Positions 57,657 through 64,000 of a stretch of DNA of 64,000 nt are shown here, piece after piece. How positions within the stretch are numbered: position 1 is the first letter of the stretch; each line of letters begins with the position of its first letter. The DNA is from Lasiodiplodia sp. COLG20 (taxonomy: Eukaryota > Ascomycota > Dothideomycetes > Botryosphaeriales > Botryosphaeriaceae): NCBI GenBank assembly GCA_009801085.1, contig VNWV01000003.1, positions 3,658,001 to 3,722,000 on the forward strand. The letters are read 5' to 3'. The position numbers and the translations under genes are program-made. The notes beneath the pieces were generated by a model. That model did no database searches. It was not told where the DNA came from and saw only the letters and a list, made by a program, of their open reading frames with translations.

Positions 57657-58317
57657 ATGCTGTACGAATTAATAGGAATTGTACGCCCGCTGCTCTCTCC
57701 CTCTGCAGAAGCGCGAATGCTGACCCAATGCGCAGGTCCGACCGGGCAAGATCCACGAAGTCAAAGAGTATGCCGCCGCCTCCGCATAACCTGCTTCCTC
57801 ATCCCACCAAATACGACTTCTCTCTCCCATTAGCGCATACTGTTTGCTGATTCCGGTCCCCTGCGGTATCTACAGAATCGCCAAGACTGCGGGCAGCATC
57901 GTCCTCAACAGCGGCGGCGTTGTGCGCGGTGTCACCAATTGGGGCGTCTTCCAGCTGCCCAAGCCATTCCGCAAGCACCAGGTCACCCACTATGCCGGAC
58001 ACCACTTCATCATACGCTTCGATGCCTCGCCTCGCGCCCAGCACGCCCTGCGCCGTACCATGGGTCTCGACCCCCGTCTAATCCGCCACTCGGTTGTCAA
58101 GCTTGGCAGCAAGCTCGAGGACATCGTTGACGTGCCTGGCGTCGCCCCGTGGGGCTCTGGTGATGCTGCTTATTCGTCCAAGGTCAAGGTTTCCGAGCCT
58201 GACGCCGCCCCGATCACCAAGTGGCAAGACATGGCGGAAGTGGGAGCGGAGCAAAAGAACAAGGAGAGTATGAACCATGTGTTTGATTTGATAGACAAGA
58301 ATCGTGCCAAATATTAG
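57657..58317 (+). CDS. MRP17: Mitochondrial small-subunit ribosomal protein bS6m (Mrp17-like)
   Basis: Three exons (57657-57680, 57736-57767, 57876-58317) give 165 residues. The first two exons are tiny (8 and about 11 codons) and only the joined product reads MLYELIGIVRPGKIHEVKE, the first strand of bS6. The third exon continues IAKTAGSIVLNSGGVVRGV, then NWGVFQLPKPFRKHQVTHY and HHFIIRFDASP, all typical. Introns of 55 and 108 bp have GTACGC/GCGCAG and GTATGC/CTACAG borders. The C-terminal extension of about 60 residues is usual for the fungal protein. It binds 15S-type rRNA with bS18m in the mitochondrial small subunit. Confidence 0.92.
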
Positions 58318-58619
58318 GGCATGGAGCGGGCAGAAGCTATGGCGAAGGGGCAATCGAGTTAGCGACAGTTGGTCATGTTGTACAAATACCGATGGGATAT
58401 GCATGGCCGAAATGGCTTGAGGCGTTTTAGGATAAAGGGCATGGACGAGATGTCTCGAAAGCAATCAGGCGGGTTGCAAACAAAAAGATTCATGAACTAT
58501 GTAAATCACTACATCCCCGAAGCATTTGTGTGCCTCCAGGTCTGTCACTAACAGTCGTTGGGGGAACTCAAGGTCTAGTTCATTCTGTATCTTCAAGCAG
58601 CAATAGTGGCTAAGACGAT
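58318..58619. other. Convergent intergenic region
   Basis: Holds the 3' flanks of the bS6m gene (plus strand) and of the second Gfo/Idh/MocA gene (minus strand). No gene seen. Confidence 0.5.
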
Positions 58620-60003
58620 CTAGAACTGCAGGGTTACTGAGACTCCCCCTTGCTCTCCACTCCTCAGCATGGCCTCCAACTAGAATCGAACTGTCAGCCG
58701 ATCTCCTCGAGTTTCCGTCTGTCAAGATCAGAGTGATGAGCAGGGAACATACGATCTCCAAATCCTTCAGTGCCTGTTCCGGCGCCTGTCTCTCATCGAA
58801 CCCGCCCTTCTCCAACTTTTCACCCCACGCCGCAACCTCCGGGCCTACTCCGTAGCTCGATTCAGGGAATTCCTTGCGCTCCTCTCCGTTAACGCCCGCG
58901 CGCTGGACGGTAACGACGACCGGCGCCATCGGCACCGAGCCGAAGCTAGTGGTCACGGTGCCGCGCTCGCAGACGACGCGGTACTCGTGGCCGCCGACGG
59001 GCGCAGCGAAGCTCGTGGAAAAGGTGCCCGAGGCGCCGTTGCTGAGCCGCCAGACAGCGTCGACGGTGTCGACGGGGGGCAGGTACGGTATGTGCTGCGC
59101 CGTCAGAGCCGAGACGGACGTCGCGTCGCCGGCGGAGGAGACCAGCATGCGGACGGCGGCGATGAAGTGGACGCCGCCGTCGAGCAGGAAGCCGCCTTGG
59201 TGGGTGGGGTTCTTGCGCCAGGACGTCGCTGTTTGAATTGGGTCCGTCGTCAGCTCCTCTTCACTTCTTCCTTCTCTCTCATACATTTGCCCTTCTTGGG
59301 GAGGCGGGGGAGCTTACCGTGATATTTGCTTCCTTCGTTGATGAGAGTGTGCATCCTCTGGCTGAACGCCACCACCTTTCCAAGCTCCTTCACCTTCTCC
59401 GCACCGTACTGGTAGGACTCGAAGAACCGGAAGTTCTCTGCCACGCCCCACGTGACTTTGCTCTTGTCAATGTTCTTGTTGTACCATTCGAGCAGTTCAC
59501 GGGCCTCGGCGACATCCTTGGCGATGGGCTTTTCCGACAGGACATGCTTGCCAGCACTCAGAGCGGCTTTGATGTAAGCCGGCTGGGCAGGAATCGGCAG
59601 CCTTGGATGTTCTCCATTAGTGGATGATCCGCATTGGTTTCGGATTATGAGTTCCGGTCTACATACGCAATGATCACGCCCTTGATGTCCGGTCGCGCGA
59701 GCAGGTCCGAGTAACCCTTACCTTCGCCAGCATCCTCGCTATAGAGATCGACGTTGGGGGCTTCAGATGCGAGTGCTTCTGCCGATTTAAGAGAGCGGGA
59801 GAACAGCGCCTTCAGCGTCAAGGAGGGTGCTGCTTGGACAGCAGGCTAGAAATCTGGGTGAGCTTGTAAAGCTGAAAGGTGGGTTGCACCGGCGTACCAG
59901 ATGCTTCTCGCGGACGAAAATGCCTGTCGATGATGTCAGAGTATATTCAAGATGTTTGAGGTCAGCACTTACCGCTACCAATAATAGCTACTCCGACAGA
60001 CAT
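58620..60003 (-). CDS. Gfo/Idh/MocA-family NAD(P)-dependent oxidoreductase (second copy)
   Basis: Six exons (60003-59973, 59923-59898, 59845-59667, 59601-59318, 59228-58753, 58679-58620) give 351 residues. Five introns of 51-88 bp all keep frame, including a 26-base exon that encodes IFVREKHL. The assembled N-terminus is VAIIGSGIFVREKHLPAV, a Rossmann loop; it is followed by KGVIIALPIPAQP and the family motif VLSEKPIAKD. The substrate domain shows GGFLLDGGVHFIAAVRML. The last exon adds LEAMLRSGEQGG before the stop. Substrate unknown; this branch includes fungal proteins annotated as glucose-fructose oxidoreductase-like or dihydrodiol-dehydrogenase-like. It has many introns, unlike the first copy, so a recent tandem duplication is unlikely. 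Confidence 0.9.
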
Positions 60004-61157
60004 TTTGAATCACGGCTTTGAAGTTGGATATGTTCAAGGGAAGAAGAGATTCAAAAAGTTGCTGGGCTGGTATGGATGATAGAGGGGCTTTATGCCGTGA
60101 TGGACATGCGGGGCACGCTAGCGATTGGTAGTCATGGCTGGTTGAGACCCACAATCCACCTTGGCATGGCGGCAACAACAACATCTCGGTGTTGTTCTTC
60201 CGGTTAAAATCGTGAGTGAGGAGCTCAGAAGACCACCTGCGTCATCCTGCAATTTATCCCTCGGCGAATCCCCAATTGAATTCATTGCAGAAGTGTCACA
60301 TTTACTTCACGTGTCCAATGTGGTGCTTCATTACACCATTCCTGTTAGTCGCAACGCGTGGACCTTCCTGCACTGCTCCCAATTTACGTTTCGAATTAAA
60401 GGATCAAAATTTCGGTGACTGTGTTGAGCGGCGGTATAGGATCTGTTATGATGTTTTACGTTTAATTTATTTATTTTTTGCGCAGTCGTAATTAAGTTAA
60501 ACCGTGTTTTAAAATGCATATTCTTTACAGGTTTTACTAAATACGTCTTGATCATTTTAGAGATGTGCATAAGAAGTGATTTATAACTTCACGCAGAAAT
60601 GCGTGTGCATATAGTTTAATATCAGTGCGATCATGGTAACAACTGTAGCCAATAGATAACCCATAATAATTTCTAGCTGTAGGTTAGAAAGTAAAGATGA
60701 ATTGAAATCTACCAGTACGCATATTAATAGATGACCTAGAAGAGCATTTTAGCTGCCGAGCCTTTAATTCTTAGACAAATTAATGTTGAAACTTGCATCT
60801 ATATACGGATATCTATCTTAATTCCCTCCTACAAAGGTCGTATCTTTCGTAGGGTACAGAGGGCCTAAGCCTTCTGCAAGTCACCATGACTGCCAATGGC
60901 GAATGTATTTTCACCATTGACCAGATAGCGATCCATCAAGTCAAGTTAAACAGTACAGATGCGGTATTCATAACAGACACGAGGCAAGTTTCTTTGAAGG
61001 TAGATTGGAGTATAAGTATTAAAGTTTCGTAGCTACCTACGTTGCTCGTCTACGTCCCGTGTGAACACGGATGTGTATGTGCGTCATAACATAAAACATT
61101 ACGCCTAAGCACCGAACTCTCGGCCCAGAAAGGTATTAACAGTAAACATTACGCTTT
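60004..61157. other. AT-rich intergenic region
   Basis: From about 60420 to 61120 the sequence is clearly more AT-rich than the rest of the window, with many TA, TTA and ATA steps and stops in all frames. No transposon frame or terminal repeats were recognised. It separates the second oxidoreductase gene from the 3' end of the AA7 oxidase gene. Confidence 0.5.
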
Positions 61158-62960
61158 TTACGCGCTGATCGCCTGGGGGTTCCAGAAGACGTTCTTGGGG
61201 TCGACTTCCTTCTTGATACCGACCAGCTTCTGGACCAAGCTGTCGCCGTAGTACAGCTTGTGAGCCTCTTCAGTGCTCAGGCTGGGGTCGACGTAGTTCA
61301 GGTAGGCACCAAACTCAGCGTTGGGCATCTTATCGGTCATGGCGTCGTTCAGGCCCTGCAGCCACTGATGGCTGGCATCGCCGGGCAGGGTCTGGTCGGC
61401 ACCGGTGAAGATGTAGTGCTGGGCAACCCACAGGCTGCTGCGGTCGCTGTAGGCGGCGAAGTTGACATCCTTCTCGTTGACAGCAGAGCCGGGACCACCG
61501 TACAGGTTGACGATCGAGTACCAGGAGGCGGGCGCAGAGGGACCCTGCTGGATCATGTACGAGAAGTAGGAGTTCAGGGCGTCGGCAGTCAGGGGCGCGC
61601 TCTCAGGCACAGTGACGGACTTGGCGAAGAAGTTGTCGTGCGAGTCGTAGCCGGTCTTGGGCGTCGAGAGCGAGGACGCGCCGCCGAGCTTGATGAGGAG
61701 GTCGATCCAGCCGAGGGACTCGACGGTCGAGGTCGTGGGCGTGGGCAGGCCGCGGAGAAGCTCAGGCGCAACCTTGGCCTTGAAGTCGTCGAGAGTGCCG
61801 AAGTAGGAGCCCGAGAGCGAGAAGCCGGAGCCGTCCATGTACATGCCCATGCCGCCAACCTTGGCGTCAATGACGGAGGAGTTCTGCGAGACATCCTGGA
61901 TGTGCTGGAAGTAGCCGGCCGTCTTGCTGGCATCGGAGAACATGCCCGGCAGGCTGTACGCGAAGTAGACGACGCTGGAGGGAGCCTCATGCGTCTGCAG
62001 GTAAAAAGAAGTAATGATACCGAAGGAGTCGGCAGCACCACGAAGAGCCTGGAGGGTGTATTAGTATGAATGAAAAAGAAATCCTTGAGGGGAAACACTT
62101 ACGTAGTAAACATCAGAGTACTCAGTCTCCGTTGCGTGAACAGCGGTACCGTTGGCGAGGACAACGTCAAGGCCAACGATCTGGTCCATGGCAAGACCCC
62201 AGGTGCGCGAAGCGTAGCCATAGCCACCGTGGGTGAAGTGACCACCGATACCAACGCCAGGGCAGGTTCCGTGAGAGAGAGCACGCTTGCCCTTGTCGTA
62301 GATGGTCTGCGCCAAGTTGCCCAACCTCAAGCCACCGCCGACCTTGGCAATACCCTGGTCGTCAAGAGTGACATCCTGGAACTCCTGGAGGTTGATGATC
62401 ATGCTGCCATCCTTACCACCAGAGCTGAAAGATGCGTAAGAGTGACCGCCTCCCTTCGCCTGAACCTTGATGTCATTTTGGGAGGCGCAGGTGACGGCAT
62501 CGGAAATGTGCTGGACAGTGGTAGGGATGACAATGACAGCCGGGGTGTAGGGCAGGTGGAGGTTGTAGGGCTTAGCGAGCGAGGAGAAGTCGGCATCAGA
62601 CGTCAGTTTGATGGGCACGTCCTTCTCGCCCAAGCAGTCGGTCAGGCCCGAGGAGGCGCCACTGGTGGGCGTGGAGGTGGCCTTCGAGCTGGAGGTGGCC
62701 GGGGGCTTCGACGTCGTCGTGGCACCGCAGGTACCCGCGCTAGACTGGCAGCCGGTGCCACAGTATGTGGACTCGCTACCACACCAGCCGTATTGCGAGC
62801 AACACGAGCCGAATGTCGAACCGGCACATGTGTAACCAGTAGTACCGCCACACGATCCGTCGGGAGAGGGAGTGAGGCCGCGAGCGACGTTCAGGGCGGG
62901 TGCCGGAGCAGCCAGGGAGCTGCCGGCAAGGACGCCGACGGTAAACAACGACTTGATCAT
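61158..62960 (-). CDS. Secreted CBM18 chitin-binding, FAD-linked AA7-type oligosaccharide oxidase
   Basis: Two exons (62960-62103 and 62048-61158) with a 54-bp intron give 582 residues. A signal peptide (MIKSLFTVGVLAGSSLAA) is followed by a hevein-type CBM18 domain with eight cysteines at 37, 45, 53, 54, 60, 67, 71 and 78, including CCSQYGWCG. A Ser/Thr/Pro linker (about 79-106) leads to a berberine-bridge-type FAD domain. GGGHSY has His173, and HGTCPGVGIGGH has Cys233, the two residues that bind FAD covalently in this family. The BBE C-terminal motif (YYGDSLVQKLVGIKKEVDPKNVFW) is present. It likely oxidises the reducing end of chito- or gluco-oligosaccharides and releases hydrogen peroxide. 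The CBM18 points to chitin fragments as substrate (inference). Confidence 0.92.
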
Positions 62961-64000
62961 CGTTTGGGTTCGATACAAACGATGGACTGGGAAGGAACCC
63001 GAAGGTTTGGATTAAAGTGAATGGGACGAGCCGCTGATTAGGTGAGGATTGCTTCGAGAAAGACTGGGCACTGAGCGAGCAAGCAAGATACTTAAGGGTA
63101 AGCCGGAGGATGCAGCATAGTTACATCAACGCATAGCTCCAGGCGCTACTGGCGTAGATCTGCCCGCTCGAGCCGCAGGGCTGTTAGAGTGAATACGATG
63201 GCTCGGGCCCACATTAGGGCGGGGAAAAGCGCATGGCGAGTAGCTTCCCGAGGGGCGCCGAATCAATTGGCGAAGGATTTCAGGATGACACGAGTTGCCA
63301 CGGCCAGTGGGAGAAAAAGCATGTTGTTAGTGCTGCCACGGTGGCTGATCTGGACGGAGGCTGGAGACGGGAGCCCAGCGAGCGGGCGGAGATGACTAGG
63401 CTTGGAAGGGACAGGAAGAGGCGCCGCCAGCCGGGGGCGGCGCTGTCAGTGCTGGCATATTCTCGGGAGGAATTGTTCATCCAGGGACGACGCTGGGCCG
63501 GCACCCAAAAATAGACGCTAAGAAAGAACGTCGGCCTCCGCGATCCGCCTTTGCTCCACAGTCGCATTCGTGGCTGCTGGCAAGAACGTGGCGGGCTCCC
63601 TCCGGCTGTAACGTCGTTGCGCTTTGTTCTGGTCAAGATGGCTGAGCTGCTCAACGATGTCGGTGGACGGGCGCACTGTCACGGCAGTAATTCCGGATAT
63701 AGGGATTTATTGTGGAGATCTCGGTTTCTCCATCCATGCGCAGATCAGAACGCCTCGGTGCAGATCGCCTGGTGGTGCTGGTGCCCAGCAAAAGGGGAAA
63801 TCCACGATGTCCGTCACCGACACATGACCGTAGGGAAAGGAGGTGTTGGCCTTATGAGCCTCTCTGTGACGTGTGCGGAAGCGGACGGACCATGGGTGCC
63901 AGAGCTTGATAGCCTTGGCGCGGTCAGCCTTGTCAGAAGGCCGTTGAGAAAGCAAGTAGTTCCGAAGAAGCCGTAGTCCAGGCCATATTGACCGTCGGTG
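62961..64000. other. Upstream region of the AA7 oxidase, no gene seen
   Basis: Short frames on both strands only, the longest 141 codons (63551-63976, plus), with no domain and irregular composition. The promoter of the oxidase must lie in the left part. Confidence 0.45.

Noticed and set aside
62070..63020. 316-codon plus-strand frame
   Set aside because: Antisense shadow of the CBM18-AA7 exon.
1..64000. tRNA, rRNA, CRISPR or intact transposon
   Set aside because: No B-box-like tRNA sequence, no rRNA stretch, no regularly spaced repeats and no transposase or reverse-transcriptase motif were found by eye.
1..64000. Secondary-metabolite gene cluster
   Set aside because: No polyketide synthase, NRPS, terpene cyclase or P450 is present; the regulator, RTA1-family and oxidoreductase genes are too scattered among housekeeping genes.

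Overview
The window is nuclear DNA of a filamentous ascomycete (Pezizomycotina; Dothideomycetes would fit, but that is inference). It shows dense genes on both strands, GC-rich coding sequence and mostly 46-60 bp introns with GTRNGY donors and CTRAC-like branch points. Its gene content is typically fungal: Zn2Cys6 regulator, RTA1 family, HET domains, Tel1, Nup192, Alb1 and a CBM18-AA7 oxidase. Exon structures below were worked out by hand from splice sites and preserved reading frames. One 100-N assembly gap lies at 7536-7635.

Layout. 1-6.6 kb is an accessory island: a HET-domain gene running off the left edge, a broken fragment of a GPI ethanolamine-phosphate transferase gene (GPI13/PIG-O type), a small secreted Cys-containing protein, and a second HET gene whose last exon adds two membrane helices. 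6.9-11.4 kb holds a Ser/Thr-rich one-pass membrane protein (cut by the gap), an RTA1-family seven-helix protein and a Zn2Cys6 transcription factor. 12.6-15.1 kb encodes a phosphoketolase. 17.1-40.7 kb is a housekeeping block: Alb1, a membrane-anchored ubiquitin protease (Ubp16-like), the 3.0-kresidue kinase Tel1/ATM, nucleoporin Nup192, an RluA-type pseudouridine synthase, a hot-dog thioesterase and a Gln/Tyr/Gly-rich glycine-zipper protein. Several pairs in this block are divergent with short shared promoters (Alb1/Ubp16, Tel1/Nup192, pseudouridine synthase/thioesterase).

41.4-42.6 kb is a decayed HET gene. Then come an amino-acid permease (43.4-45.2), a GNAT acetyltransferase (46.0-47.0), a one-pass membrane protein with long disordered tails (48.9-50.8), an NmrA-like protein (52.9-54.0), two different Gfo/Idh/MocA oxidoreductases (54.8-56.5 and 58.6-60.0) flanking a divergent mitochondrial pair (glycine-cleavage H protein and ribosomal protein bS6m), an AT-rich stretch, and a secreted chitin-binding AA7 oxidase (61.2-63.0). 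The last kilobase shows no gene.

I see no biosynthetic cluster, CRISPR, tRNA, rRNA or intact transposon. The most distinctive items are the HET genes (two with open frames and one decayed), the HET-membrane fusion, the GPI13 relic and the CBM18-AA7 oxidase. None of them amounts to a clearly new system.
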